Source: Congeria kusceri
Taxonomy: Eukaryota; Mollusca; Bivalvia; Myida; Dreissenidae
DNA length: 64,000 nt
NCBI GenBank assembly: GCA_027627225.1
Contig: CM051029.1
Coordinates: forward strand, 73,444,078-73,508,077
Reading direction: 5' to 3'
Shown: positions 45,101-60,100 of the stretch, one piece after another
Numbering within the stretch: position 1 is the first letter of the stretch
Layout: each line of letters starts with the position of its first letter
Program-made: the position numbers and the translations under genes
Notes under the pieces: generated by a model
The model's database searches: none
What the model saw: only the letters and a program-made list of their open reading frames with translations
Told to the model about the DNA's origin: nothing

Positions 45101-48100
45101 GTAATTAGCATTGTTGTTGTTGGTGTTAAGACTACCAGTAAAATTACAAGTTGTTGTTTAGACTACCCGTAACTATAGTATTGTTGCTGTTGCTAAGACT
45201 ACCCATTTCAATAATTATGTTGTTGCTGTTGTTCAGACTACCCAACATTGTTCCTGGGTGTGCGCCTTCTGAACTGCGCCCAGAAGTCTCAAGACTCCAA
45301 CCCTCTGCTCGACATCCTGTGGGGCAACCTGAGGTTGTACAAGGCTGTCATCCAGGAGCAGATTCTCCACCACAAGTTGTACGCACATGTGAGTGTCACT
45401 GTGATGTACTAGTAGTTGTAAAATCCTTCTTTTAATACCCATTTGGTTGTTATAGTGTTTTTTAGATTTAAAGAAGATAGTTTTAAACTAATAGATTTGT
45501 TTTCAAACAGGTAAATATTCAGATATATATTTTTTTATGCCCCCATCATCAATGATGGGGGGAATATAGAGTTTACCCTGTCCGTGGGTACGAGTGTATG
45601 TATGTATGTACGTATGTATATGTGTATGTATGTACATGTGTACGTATGTACGTGTGTATGTATGTACGTGTGTACGTATGATGATTCTTGTCCGAACAAT
45701 AACTTTGTCCTGGATTGGAGGATTTTCAAATAGCTTGGGTGAAATGTTAAGCATAATGAGACGGTGTGTCACGCGCAAGAACCAGGTCCCTAGGTTCAAG
45801 GTCAAGGTCACACCTAAAGGTCAAAGGTCAAATATAAGAATTTAAGCCATAGACCCTGTCCGGAGCATAATTGTGTCCAGCATGGAAGGAATTTCAAATA
45901 ACTTGGCGTAAGTGTTAAGCATGGTGAGACGGTGTGTTGCGCGCAAGAGCCAGGTCCATTGGTCCAAGGTCAAGGTCAGATATAAAGGTCAAAGGTCAAG
46001 TATATTTATAAATATAAAGGATTATAAGGTTATTGTCAGGACTAAAACTATTGCTTGGAAATTTGTGATACCTCAACTTACTTCACAAAATAAGAGAATA
46101 CATGAGCAGAAAGTACAATATAAAAGGACCTATCTCCTTTTGCAAAATATTTTGTATGCATATAGACAAAGTAGCACAATGTGGAACAGGCTGCATAGGT
46201 AGGGGCATCCGTGACTGTGTACACATTTCTAGTCATTTACTTAATTGGAAAATGAAAGTAAAATGTCTATAAATAGATATTAACAATAGCACCGTAAAGA
46301 GAAGGCCCGGCCTGGTAGAGCGATGGACTCCCATTCCGGGGTTCGTGAATTTTAGCCCTAGCCAGGCCACAGCCACAGTGTAGGGACTGGTCATGATAAT
46401 GTTTACGGCCATTCTCCCCCTACCTCTGATTTAAGTAGGGCAGTTGCCAGTTACTGGTATGTGCACATGGTACTGGTAAACCACTTTGATCGGCTAAGCT
46501 TGCCCAGAAAAAGTGTAGGTTAATATGGGTGAAATACTGTTAACTACAGTGAAAAATCCAAACAAACACTCAAACAAGGAGAGAACAGGTTGTAATCTGA
46601 AAAAATGTCCCTCCCTCCCCTAAAAGCTTTAGTGATGTGTTTCTGTTTTTGGTGAATAAATGAAGACATCTCCACACTTATGCAAATGTTGTCTTCATAC
46701 AATATATTTAGGCGTGTCGTGGGAAAACTGGGCTTAATGCATGTGCGTAAAGTGTCGTCTTGGATTAGCCTTTGCAGTCCACTCAGCCTAATCCAGGATG
46801 GCAATTTCTGCCTACAGGGGTTTTCTGTTTAGAGGAGACTTCATTTAAATAGAAATACCATAAAAGCGGAAAGTGCCGTCCCGGATTAGCCTGTGGGGAC
46901 TGCACACGCATTAAGTCCAGTTTTCCTACGACGTGCTTCATTTATATTCTTAAACAACCAGCTACAGTTTACTTCAAAATTACAAGATGGGTTTTAAAGG
47001 TTGGTGAATTTTTGTTGCTTATTTGGCTGTATTAAGTAACCTCGTAACAACATATTGCAGGCAAGAAATAAACGTCAACTTCACTGAACATGACATATCA
47101 ATTAATATAGAAGAACAAAAAATGCCTTTTTAATTGCAGTGTTCACGCAAATCTTGTTTTGTTATATAAGATCATGTATATTGATATTATTTGCAATTAT
47201 TTTCAGCTTTTGTGTTATGTTATTAAGATATTTTAAAATAGTAATTTATTCATTGCTTTAGTCAAGTATAATTGATGAAACCATTTTCGGTGATATAAGC
47301 CTATATAAATTGTTAAACTCAAGTTTATTTGATGCTGCCTTTTTCATCTGTTGGAGCAATATTCAAAGAGTTGCTTGCTTCATGTTTCAGGAGTCTATAC
47401 CCTGCACCACATGTCTGCCGTCCAAGAACCGCTATAAGACTGTGAACGCCCGCCAGGAGGAAGTGTTCATGGTGAGCGAGCAGTTCCTGTTGGCTCGCAG
47501 CGTTCAAGGTCGAGAGGTCACTTGTAGCAACGATGGCTCGCATATTGACAGGGGTGACCTGGGAACGAACAGTAAGTGGCAGCATTTTCCTTATTAAAGT
47601 GTGTGATCGCAATGTTTTCATATAATTTTATAGTGTTAACAATAGGGGTGTAACGATATCACTGACCCATTTCACGATATACCGCAATATTTTACAATAT
47701 ATCGCGATATATACTGTGGTATATTGGCCATATTAACAAGCGCAGTTTCTCTTCATTTCTCACTATAATTACCGTACAGACCCATTCGCACGATATGAAT
47801 GTTTAAATACCAATCTATTCAAAATAAAGTATCGTACACTATAAAACAAAATCTTTTGTGTTGAAAGGCATATTTGAAATCTACAATCAGATGCATTATA
47901 AATTTCCATGATACTTTTATATGTATTTGAATAGTATATATACACATTGTATTAAAAATTTGTATTAAAACGTGTACACACTGCTCATTGTAAAATTGAA
48001 GGCAAACAGAACAGCAAACACCGTAAATGTCACCTGCTAGGAATTTATAAAGACTCTTAGGCGACAATTAAGAAAATCTTAAAAGACTAAATTTTTACCA

Positions 48101-51100
48101 TTTGATGTTTCAACCAAGAAATGCATTGTTTCAAGATTTCAACCCAGCTTATAATTCTACCCATTAATATTTAATATTTTTATGTACCTGCCTAATAGAA
48201 AACTCGTTCCAAACTTATATTTTGGCTTATTTTCAACTAGGTAAAAATAACAAAGGATGTTTATAAATATGGCTCCAGCATCGATTGATCTCACAAACAT
48301 GTGAAATATATTCATTTAGTGTCGTAATTTTATGCATTTATTTCAACAAGTTTTCCAAAAAATGTCGTCATTTTTAGGCTATTGTCACAAAACACCTTAA
48401 TTATATTTTACAGTTTTGTATTAAAAAGAAACATTCTGTCATCTATTATAACCAGTTTATTATAACGTGATAAATTTTGTCAATATGCAATAGGAAGTAT
48501 ATTTACAGATTATATATATATTTTTAAATCAGCAATTCAACAATTATATTTCAAAAACAGTATATTGGAGCAGGTATATATAGAAATTACAAAATCACCG
48601 AAACAGTGACGGTAGTAAGGCTTTATTTTAGAGAAATATAAAAATAAGCTAAATAAAATATAATTAAACAACGGTTTTAATAAAAAGACATGGCAAACAC
48701 ATAAAAAGTAGATATGGTTAAATACCGGTATGAAATGTTAATATCGCGTGATCCAATACCGCGACATGCCCGTATATCGTTACACCACTAGTTAACAGTT
48801 CAATGTTTGTATATAAGATTTCAAGTCTATGATTTTTGTAAATAAATATGTATAAATAAGTGACAAAATAACTTCAGATGAGATTTAGACATGTAAATAT
48901 AGTGTAGGAATAGTGAAATATCAACAAACCGTATTATCGACTTGTGCAGTTTTTATTGGTGTGAACGCCGTGAGAAAGACGTTACAGTCTTCCTATAACT
49001 TATTTTCTTGTCAAAATGAGCTTATACTAAAAATACTGTATTGTGTTTCAATAACATACCAATAAAATGAATAGAAGAAGAGCCGATGATCCTGACACTA
49101 GCATACTCTTTGTGTGAACATGTTTTAACTGTTATGTTTCAATGGAACATGGCTTTTGAATTCATTAATGTCCTTTTTGCGTTCTTCATTCATTTTCCTG
49201 TTAACTTTCAGCCCTGTCCCTTCGAGAGATAGTCCCCCGTCATTTCTACCTGGGTTGCCTCCCTTCCTTCAGTGCGTTTAACCGCTGCATGTTCTGTGGA
49301 AACTGCGCCTTTGCGGGTGCATTCTGCGAAGGAAATTTGAAGAATGGGAAAACTGCAATGTAGGTTATCAGAAGAGATTAAAATCTGGGGTCGTATTCCA
49401 GATACATCTTTTAAAAACTACACATAAACTAGTGACTTCCTTTATATTTCAGTATACAGTCTTTTCCACGTGGACTAAAATGTTAAAGAAAAATGGGGTT
49501 TTTAGCTTGACTATTAACGTTATTGTCCGAGCTATACTCTTCACCTGTTCGTCGGCATCGTCTTAATGCTCTGGTTAAGGTTTGCATGCAACAAGTACAT
49601 ATCATAACTATCATCTGACCCCAAGTTAACAAAACAAGTTAAGCCTGATCTTCAGGTTTAAGATTAACTCGAGCCAGATATTTTAGGATCAGGCTCAAAA
49701 ATGCTGAAATAATATGGTACCTGACAACAGATATCCAACTAAAACTTTACACAAGTTCTCGGGGTCATTATGTGAGGTCACTGACCAAGGCCCATAACAC
49801 TGACCTGCAATTTAGCAGAATTATGCCCCGTTTTGTCCTTAGAAAATTCAGGTTATGGTTTGCATGCATGTACATATCTCTGTTACTTCTACAGATATTC
49901 AATTAAAAAAAAAAAAAACTTCACACATGTCTTCGCGGTCATTATGTAAGGTCACTGACCAAGGCCCATTACTCTGACAAAGCGGTATGAATTTGTCGAG
50001 CGCGCTGTCCTGAGACAGTTCTTATTAAGGTTAAGGATACAATTTTACTTAAGATGGTTCTGAAATACGGCACCCGGTCTTTAATATTCGTTTAAAAACA
50101 AGGTTTGTAAAAAAATAATGTATGCTTAAACGCTAATTGTATGAAATGTCAAGATCAGTTCTTAGTTCTTCTTTCTGTTCTCAGTTCATAACTAGCAAAA
50201 TTAAAGAATACGGAAGACCATTTATGTATTTAAATAATTGAATTCCAATTATTAGTGTACATTTTCAGTCAATATTATGTGTTACATGTTGTGTGTACAT
50301 AGTCATCAAATTGTCATCGAATATAAGTAGCAAAGTGCATGATTTCAGTCGAAAAGTGTACATAATCTATCAAAACATGGTTTTATTAGTATATAAACAT
50401 ATAATATATTTGTAAAAATAAGTCTGGTTATTGGGTACTGTTTTTAATCAGTGAAAACACCCTCTGGTGTAACTAGTATCCATAATCAGTTAACATAATC
50501 AACAACAATGTCGTCCGTTCAAATCTGTACATTCCCTACACATTCTTAGAATGTAAGTTTTCGTACCTTAATTCGGACTGTTTGGTTCTCGACAGGAATT
50601 GCAGCTGCCAGCGTGAGGGGCAGATGTGCGGCCGGTGCGGGCTGTGTCAGAGATGTGTCAGTCTGCTCGCTGTAAGAGACACTGCCTTGGATTTGTATTG
50701 CTTTGGAGTTTGGAATATTGGTGTTGTGAAATTTGTTTATTCAAGGCATTTTCTTTAGAAGTGTTTGTTTGTCTAGCGGAAAAACAAAAGGCTGATTTTA
50801 GGTATATTGTAAAAAAAATTACAGCAATGTTGAGGCACATGACTTAGAGTTAAAAAAAAAAAATTAAAGGAAAATTTCAATTAAAAAAACATGCGTTGTT
50901 AACATTTCATTCCTGGTGACATCACAAGATAGGAGTGAGCGTGTCATTAATTGTGGTAGATGACACAATTACCTAAGGTGCTGTAGCATGCCATTAACAA
51001 ATTGTTCCAAATTTAGCAAAGGCCAAAAAAAAAATTAGTTCCGTTTCTGGTATCCTGCCCAAAACAATAAGGGTTGGTAGGTAGGGATTTTTTTATATTT

Positions 51101-54100
51101 AAAAAAAAAAAAAAATTGTTGGGAGAATGTTGTGTGTGTTCCATCTATGTTTCTATTCAGATGAGTATCGTGTATTACGGTACTCCATGTATTACGCGCA
51201 AATTTTTACCCTTGGTAAAATATGTGCCATGTGCAACAGTGAATCATTATCGGGTTTTTTAAATGCGATAGCCAATTAAACTCTTGTTTGGTAAAATGAA
51301 CACGAATATTTATCAGCAGAAATAAATAAATTATATTTGGACCAAAAATATGTAGGGTCGGCAGCAAAAGTAAAAGGTCGGTCGGGAGACCAGAAACTGG
51401 ACTTTTTTTTTGGGGGGGGGGACCTAAGAGGAAAGCAACCCACATAACTGTTTAGTTTTGGCATATTTATGCCCCTTTCTTAACTAGTGACAGCACTTGT
51501 TTTTTTCAGAGGAAGGAGGGAGCCTTAAGCCCAAAGTTCCAGAAATCAGGGAGCGTAGTAAACCCCCACTCAAAGGAGTACGTCTGTGAACAGGAGCTGA
51601 CCCCAAATTTCTCACCGCTCGTTGAGATTGTTCCTTTAGAGTTCCCAGACGTCACCGTACACATGCAAATGTAGGGGAGTGTTGAAGTTATTAGCAAGAC
51701 TTGAGGTCTTGCAAGGCCCATTATGCTGTTGTGATGTGTACTAAATTTGAAGAAAATAGTTTTAAATTAATTATTTTTTTTGCCATTTTTATAACAAGAA
51801 AACAAGTTAACAAGTTAATTTGCATTGATAGTTTACTTAAACAGAAAACAAAACGAAAGTCTATACAAACATTTGAGGAGTGTAGTGGGAAACCCGGGCT
51901 TAATGCAGTCCGCACAGTCTAATCCGGGACGACACTTACCGCTTTTCTGGTATTTTCTGTTTCGAGGTAGTCTCTTTTAAACATAAATCCACTGAAGGCG
52001 GAAAGTGCCGTCCTGGATTAGCCAGTAGGGACTGCACAGGCTGATCCGGGACGACACTTTACGCACATGCATTAAGCCCGGGTTTCGCACGACATGCCTC
52101 ATATTAACAAGGCACTATATAGTGAGAATCGTTTGTACTGTGAAACATTCCCCAAGTTGCTTGAGTGATATAACTATGTGTTCGGTTGATAAATGGAAAC
52201 TAAATTGTTCCGTAAGTATGTTAATATAATATCTTTATATTTTTAAATGGCAAACAAGAATGTGTCTATTTAATTTTTGTTAACATTTCACAATTGTTTT
52301 AGGGGTTCGGTTAAACTGTTGTACGAATTAAAGACCGGCAAGATATCAGAGATGCTGGGGTCAACATGCAAAGTTCTCAGTGAACTACCGGAGCACGCCT
52401 GCCAAGAGGGGTACAGGATCACCGTGAAACTGGAGTTTGATAAGGTACCTTGTACCTTGTCAGACGAGCACGAGATTATACTGAATTTTACAAACAATAA
52501 GAAATATCACATTTTGATGATATTATATTGGCATTTTCTTTGAAAGCAATAACTTGCTAACTTTACCAAATGTTAGCTGTAATAACACTTGTTGCATTTA
52601 CATAACATTCACGAAATACTTTAGTCTGATATATGTAGCCTAACCCCCATAACGTCTTGGTTTTTAACCAAATGTTTCCAAGAAAATTTTCAGTAATTAG
52701 ATTGAGGTATGTGGTTGGACGGGCGGGAAGACATAGTGGCGGCGTCAACTTTTCGTTTCCACTCTCTAATTCGAGAATGGGTTGAGCTTTTTTAATGAAA
52801 CTCATACATTTATACCTTAGAGCGAGACCGCAAATGAAGTGGGTGGGGTCAAGGTAACTGTTACTAAAATAAAAAAACGGTTTCCGCTCAAAAACCTGAG
52901 AACACATTGAGATATTTTAATGAAACTTAATACATAGATAACTTATTTTGAGACCTCACTTGGAGTTACGCATGGGGTGGGTGTTGTCATGGTCAAGGTC
53001 ACTGTTACTAACAATAGAAAAATGGTTTCCCCTCAATAACTTGAGAACGAATTGAGATATTTCAATGAAACTTCATACATAGATACCTTATATCAAGACC
53101 TCGTTTGGTTTGCCTACGGGATGGGTGGGGTCAAGGTCTAGGTCACATTACTTAAAATAGAACAATGGTTTCCGCTCAATACCTTGAATACACATTGAGA
53201 TCATTTTAAAGAAACTTCATACTCGCTCGGGATTGCGTATAGGGTGGTTGGGGTCAAGGTCGATGTCACAGTTACTAAAAATTAAAAAAAAGGTTTCTGC
53301 TCAATAGCTAGAGAACACATTGAGATATTTTAATGAAATTTCATACGTAAATATCTTATATCAAGACCTTGCTTGGGATGGCATATCGGGTGAGTGGGGT
53401 CAAGGTCACCATTACTAACAATTTATTTTTGTACTGACTAATGCAGTTTGTTCGAAAAATTACGTTTTTGTGGAATTTCCACATTTCTTGTTAATGTATT
53501 CTTTATTCTTTGGTAGCACTTTCTTTTTTCTACATAAGCATTAAATATGTTTTTATTTTATGCTTTTGGGTGGTTTATAGAGAAATATCAGTGAAATAAA
53601 ATTGGTAATTCACTGTTTTAAAACAGTGAAAATTACCACTTTGATAATGGAACTACTTTTTCTTCTGGAAGTCAGGAAAATACCAAAATAACATATTTTA
53701 AGCATAAAATAAAAAGAAAATTTGTTGGTTTTGGTAGAATATTGGTTTTTGATTCACGTGTGATCAAAGAAAAAAGATATAAATAAATAAATATATATTT
53801 CTTTGATCGTTCGTGAATTAAAATCTATATTCTACTGAAACCGACAAATATCCCCAATATACACATAGGGTTATAGGAGTATAACTCAATACCCTGTCTA
53901 TACTCAATACCCTTCCTGTGGTATAGAAATTGGTGTCTTCTGTGTGTTTTGTTGTTTATTCTTATACAGTGTTTGAATTGTGTCTGCTGAACGTTTTTCT
54001 GGCATATCCACTTTGTCACAACCTATGTCCACACCATCCATGATTGGTCAGTTAGTTGGTGACTTTTTGTTGAGTTTTCACTGCAAGTTTAATATAAATC

Positions 54101-57100
54101 CTTGAATGCTTTACTAGTTAGAAACATTTGAATGTAAAAAGACCCAAACATGACTTGGCCAGAGAGTTAAGGAATTGTATGTGGCGTGTTGTGGGAAAAT
54201 CGGACTTAATGCATGTGCGTAAAATGTCATCCCGGATTAGCCTGTGCAGTCCGCACAGGCTAATCCGGGACGACACTTTCCGCCTACAGTGGATTTTGTT
54301 TACAAGAGACTTTCTTGAAACAGAAAATACCATAAAAGTGGAAAGTGTCGTCCTGGATTAGCCTGTGCGGAATGCACAGGCTAATCCGGGACGATACTTT
54401 ACGCACATGCATTCAACCCGTGTTCCCCACGAAATGCCTCGTATGATTTTAAGAAATGTTCAGTGTTCCTCAGGAAGCTATATGTATCCAGGGCCCAGAG
54501 GAAGCAATATCTGTGGATTTGGCATAGTAAATTTGATACATATAACAAACTAAAATACATCATAAGTTAAGATTATCCTTCAAGTCTTTATAAATCCCAG
54601 CCCAGGGCGGGAATTCACAAATCTTCTAAAGAAAACCTTAACTTAAGTTGTACTTAAGTGGAAATTTCAGATCAAATTTTCTATGTGATATCCAATGTTT
54701 CTGAACAAAGAAAGCTGCAATCCTATACATATAAGCAATATTTACAAGTTTACAACATTTTAATGTTAAAAGACCTATACATGAAACAGCCAGAGACTTA
54801 AGGAATTTTATGAATTTAAGGAATTTACTTAAGTTTTCCCTAAGGAGCTTTGTGGATAGGGGCCCTGATGCTATTCATGTACCATGTGTATTAGGACTTT
54901 GAACAGATCACGCTGGCATGAATAAGTCAGAAACTTAAGAAATTTATATATTTTTAGAAATTTACTTGCCATAAGATAAGTTTTGCCTTACCGTTTTAAA
55001 ACTGAACCCAGATGCTATTCATGTATATGCAGGATGACTTTGATGAGATGCAGCTGACCATAGGCCAGTTCGGCAGTGAGATCTACAGGTACCGCACCTC
55101 CACCCAGAGTTGTCAGGTGTCTGTCACCAGCACGAAGCCTGGATCCACCGTCGTCTACTTGCCCAGGGCCAAGGTATTACATTTAGTTTAAACCTATTTT
55201 TTTTAGCTCGATTGCATCGAAAGCCTACGGCTTATAGAAGCACTCTCGAGTCCGTTTCCTGGGTAGAACCAGTACTTGGTGTCTTTGGGGGAGATCTTGA
55301 GAACGCCGCCAGAGTGGGGATCGAACCCGGGACCTCCCAATTGCTAGGCGGACACCATATTCACTACGCCACTAAGGTTTTACATTTGTGTATATTTGTC
55401 AGAGCAACACATAATGCAAGTATTTGCGTAAATACCCAATTCTGAAAGCTCAATTAATTTAATATTTTATGAGTGACAAAACTCAATTCACATGCTGAAT
55501 ACTCAAACAATGTCAAACAGATTGCATAAAGATTGGTCAATGTTTAACTGATAGTCATATTTTCACTATATGATTGAGTGATCAATGCACACTAATTATG
55601 ACATGTGATGTACGGTATTTTGATCGTATCATTCATGCCTGGTTATAAAATGGTAGTCATATTGATGGAGTTTGTGTTACAGATTAATGTTGAGTGCGTA
55701 ACATTATTTGAGGCGCGTTGTGAGAAAACCGATCTTTATGCATGTGCGTAAAGTATCGTCCTGGATTAGCCTGTGCAGTCCGCATAGGCTAATACAGGAC
55801 GGCACTTTCCGCTTTTATGGTATTTTCTGTTTCAAGGAATTCTCTTCTAAACATAAATCCACTGTAGGTGGAAAGTGCCGTCCTGGATTAGCCTGTGGGG
55901 ACTGCACAGGCTAATCCGGGATGACACTTTACGCACATGCATTAAGTCCGGTTTTCCCACGACGCGCCTCATTTGGAGTACTCAATTAAATCACTCAATA
56001 CTCAATATTTAAAAATTGATGGGGTAATATTAGTTACACTGTAAGTAACTGAGGGTGTATGGGATATACACCCTCAGTGGTTTCATACCATATGAGAGTG
56101 TAGCTCGAGCCTGGTATGATGCCACTGAGGGTGTATATCCCATACAACCCATTTACTAACAGTGTAACGAATATATCTCACCGACTACCTTTCACTGGTT
56201 TCTTTTATTTGATATCACTTGTAAATTAATGAAAGGAAAACTTACAAAATAACACAAAACACACACAATGACATCACGAAAATAAACAAAATGACGTCAT
56301 CAGATTGCGTCATTTGACTTCTATAGGGTATTGAAATGTGCCCGTGGTGTATGGAAAATACCCCATAGTCATGTGACTGCTCTTAGCCAATCGGATCGCA
56401 TCATTTTTGTATGTAGGAGGTGAGATATTACTAAATTCTGGCAAAATCCTTATCTGTTGCTCTGTATATATGTTAATAATGCAAGTTCTGGAATTAAAAT
56501 ACAAGGCTTCTTCCTTACACATGAAGCCTCAATGATCTTTTGGTTGATTTTACACCTAAGGCGTCTGCAAACACTCTAACCATCATTTTTGTTAGCTCAC
56601 ATGAGCCTTTCATTGAGCCAGTCAATTGATCACATGTTTGTTTTGTTTAATATAATTCTTTTTTTTAAACTCCTTGTATCTCAGGTGAGCAATACAGGCC
56701 CATCATGGCCATTTTGTATTAAACATGTGTGATGCTGTACTTGTAGAGGCTGGACACAGCTTGGTTAGATGACTATAGAGAGAAGGTCACCTGGCCCTCT
56801 TATATTACACATGTGTGATGCTGTACTTGTAGAGGCTGGACACAGCTTGGTTAGATGAATATGGAGAGAAGATCACATGGCTCTCTTGTATTACACATTT
56901 GTGATGATGTACTTGTAGAGGCTGGACACAGCTTGGTTAGATGAATATGGAGAGAAGATCACATGGCTCTCTTGTATTACACATTTGTGATGATGTACTT
57001 GTAGAGGCTGGACACAGCTTGGTTAGATAAATATGGAGAGAAGATCACATGGCTCTCTTGTATTACACATTTGTGATGATGTACTTGTAGAGGCTGGACG

Positions 57101-60100
57101 CAGCTTGGTTAGATGAATATGGAGAGAAGATCACATGGCTCTCTTGTATTACACATTTGTGATGATGTACTTGTAGAGGCTGGACACAGCTTGGTTAGAT
57201 AAATATGGAGAGAAGATCACATGGCTCTCTTGTATTACACATTTGTGATGATGTACTTGTAGAGGCTGGACACAGCTTGGTTAGATGAATATGGAGAGAA
57301 GATCACATGGCTCTGTCGTATTACACATTTGTGATGATGTACTTGTAGAGGCTGGACACAGCTTGGTTAGATGAATATGGAGAGAAGATCACATGGCTCT
57401 CTCGTATTACACATTTGTGATGATGTACTTGTAGAGGCTGGACACAGCTTGGTTAGATGAATATGGAGAGAAGATCACATGGCTCTCTTGTATTACACAT
57501 TTGTGATGATGTACTTGTAGAGGCTGGACACAGCTTGGTTAGATGAATATGGAGAGAAGATCACATGGCTCTCTTGTATTACACATTTGTGATGATGTAC
57601 ATGTAGAGGCTGGACACAGCTTGGTTAGATGAATATGGAGAGAAGGTCACATGGCTCTCATGTATTAAACCTTTTGTGATGATGTACATGTAGAGGCTGG
57701 ACGCAGCTTGGTTAGATGAATATGGAGAGAAGGTCACATGGCTCTCTTGTATTAAACCTTTGTGATGATGTACATGTAGAGGCTGGACACAGCTTGGTTA
57801 GATGAATATGGAGAGAAGGTCACATGGCTCTCTTTTATTAAACCTTTTGTGATGATGTACTTGTAGAGGCTGGACACAGCTTGGTTAGATGAATATGGAG
57901 AGAAGGTCACATGGCTCTCTTGTATTAAACCTTTTGTGATGATGTACTTGTAGAGGCTGGACACAGCTTGGTTAGATGAATATGGAGAGAAGGTCACATG
58001 GCTCTCTTGTATTAAACCTTTTGTGATGATGTACTTGTAGAGGCTGGACACAGCTTGGTTAGATGAGTACGGAGAGAAGGTCACCTGCTCCTATACTCCA
58101 GGTAGGCGTCTTACGAGATCACTTGAAATTTGATAAGACAATAATTGTTTTTGTAAATTATAAATACTATTTGCATACTGAGTCATGTGTTATTGAAAAA
58201 GTCCTTTCTTTACAGTCTACCATGTTGCATAAAGTTTTTACTGCAAGTACTGTATGTAGAATAGGTCAATAGAAATCAAATTATCATCACTTTAGTTGTT
58301 GCAGTTATAATTTGTGATTCGTTTCTTTTCAATTGAAAACAACTTGACTAAAAATGTAATCTATTTGACATTTTGACAAATTGTGATTTATTTTAATTGA
58401 ATTGTGTACAGTAGTATTGCCCTTTTATTGCGGTCTTTGAATATCTTTCTGTTTATGTGCTTTTCTCCTTGTATTTGTTGCCCCACTTTTCTTAAACAAT
58501 GGAAGACCCCGTTTCAGAGGCCGAACAAGGCGCTGTTGGCAGTCTGCCATCTGAGGAGGAAATGCTTTCTAGTAAGTATAACTTCCAGCCCAAAGGTGCC
58601 CCAGAAGTTTAAAAGAAAGTAGATCTGGGTACTAAACCCAAAACTTTGCAAATTCAACAACCACTTGTGCCTCCTCCTACTCACCTTCAACCCCCCCAAA
58701 ATATTTATGTGTTTTGGGCAACCCGACCATACCTAGCGGAAACCCCCCAACCCTAAAGATTTTAGCGATGATTGTTTCCAATAAAATCCGTATTTGTCAG
58801 ATTTTATATAATTTTCAACGTTTTTTTACTGAATTGTATGTTAAAAATAAATTTAAAAAGAACAACTCAATCCCGACACTACCTAACTGTTTGTAAACCG
58901 TTGCCCGAAACACCCAATTTATTTATTTTTGCCTTATATTTATATTCTGGGAAAATGGACTCAGGAGTAGTTATTATAAATTTTGGATATTGTCTGTCCT
59001 TCAACATCAATAATGGTAACTAAATTGATAAATTTCATTAATTAACATTTACCAGTATATGGTCCACCATTGTTTGGTATAAAGAATTTTCTGTTGCCTT
59101 TGTTGAAAGCTTGATAAATATTAGGTATGTGTATATATATTTACCTGCCTTTATAAGCTAATTAATAATTGCTATATGGAATGTTATCAACTTTTCACAG
59201 ACTGTTTGATTATTTTTTTGGCAGAATGTTGGTTATTTTTGGTAAGGAGGTGTTTTTAAAAATATTAAATCTGTCTTGCTAGTTATTTGAGCTAGTTTTA
59301 CCGTAATTTCTCTCCCTGAATGTGTCCCAATATTTAGAATCATCAATTGAGGTACAAAACCATTATTCGTAAGGTTCAGTTCCCCAGGGAGTATTTTATG
59401 ATGCGCAGACAAGGGTCCACATTGATGGGCTCAGCTCTCATGAGTTATGGATATATTGAATATCCACATCCGCACGCACAACTTTGACAGATTGGTAATA
59501 CATTGCAATTTATCGATGCTGGTAAATAACAGTTTGATGGCGATTTTTAATTGCCGACTTCACGGAAATTGGCACTAAGTTGCCAATTAAGAAAACAGTG
59601 TCCAACAATTTAGAAACAGGAAAAATTCTAATTTTCAAAGTGTCCCAAAATTGAGAGTCACGACAAAATTATTTTATCGGATTTAAAGGGTGTCCCAACA
59701 TTTAGAGTGTCCCAACATTTAGAGTAAATTACGGTAGTAACACATATGAGGCGTGTCGTGGGAAACCCGTGTTTAATGCATGTGCGTAACGTGTCGTCCC
59801 GGATTAGCCTGTGCAGTCCGCACAGGCTAATTAAGGACAGCATTTTTTGCTTTTATGGTATTTTCTGTTTCAAGGAAGTCTCTTCTAGACCTAAATCCAC
59901 TGAAGGCAGAAAGTGTTGTTCTGGTCTATGCGGACTGAACAGGCTATTCCGGGGCGACACTTTACGCACATGCCCGGTTTTCCCACGACACGACTCATAT
60001 GTTTCAACCAACTTATGTCATTTGGTACGCACATGCATTAAACCCGGGCTTAATGCAAGTGTGTAAAGCATTGTCCCGGATTAGCCTGTGCAGTCTGCAT

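Noticed and set aside
45503..45845. ORFs rich in Tyr-Thr-His or Cys-Val-Tyr
   Set aside because: Translation of a GTATGTAT/ACGT microsatellite.
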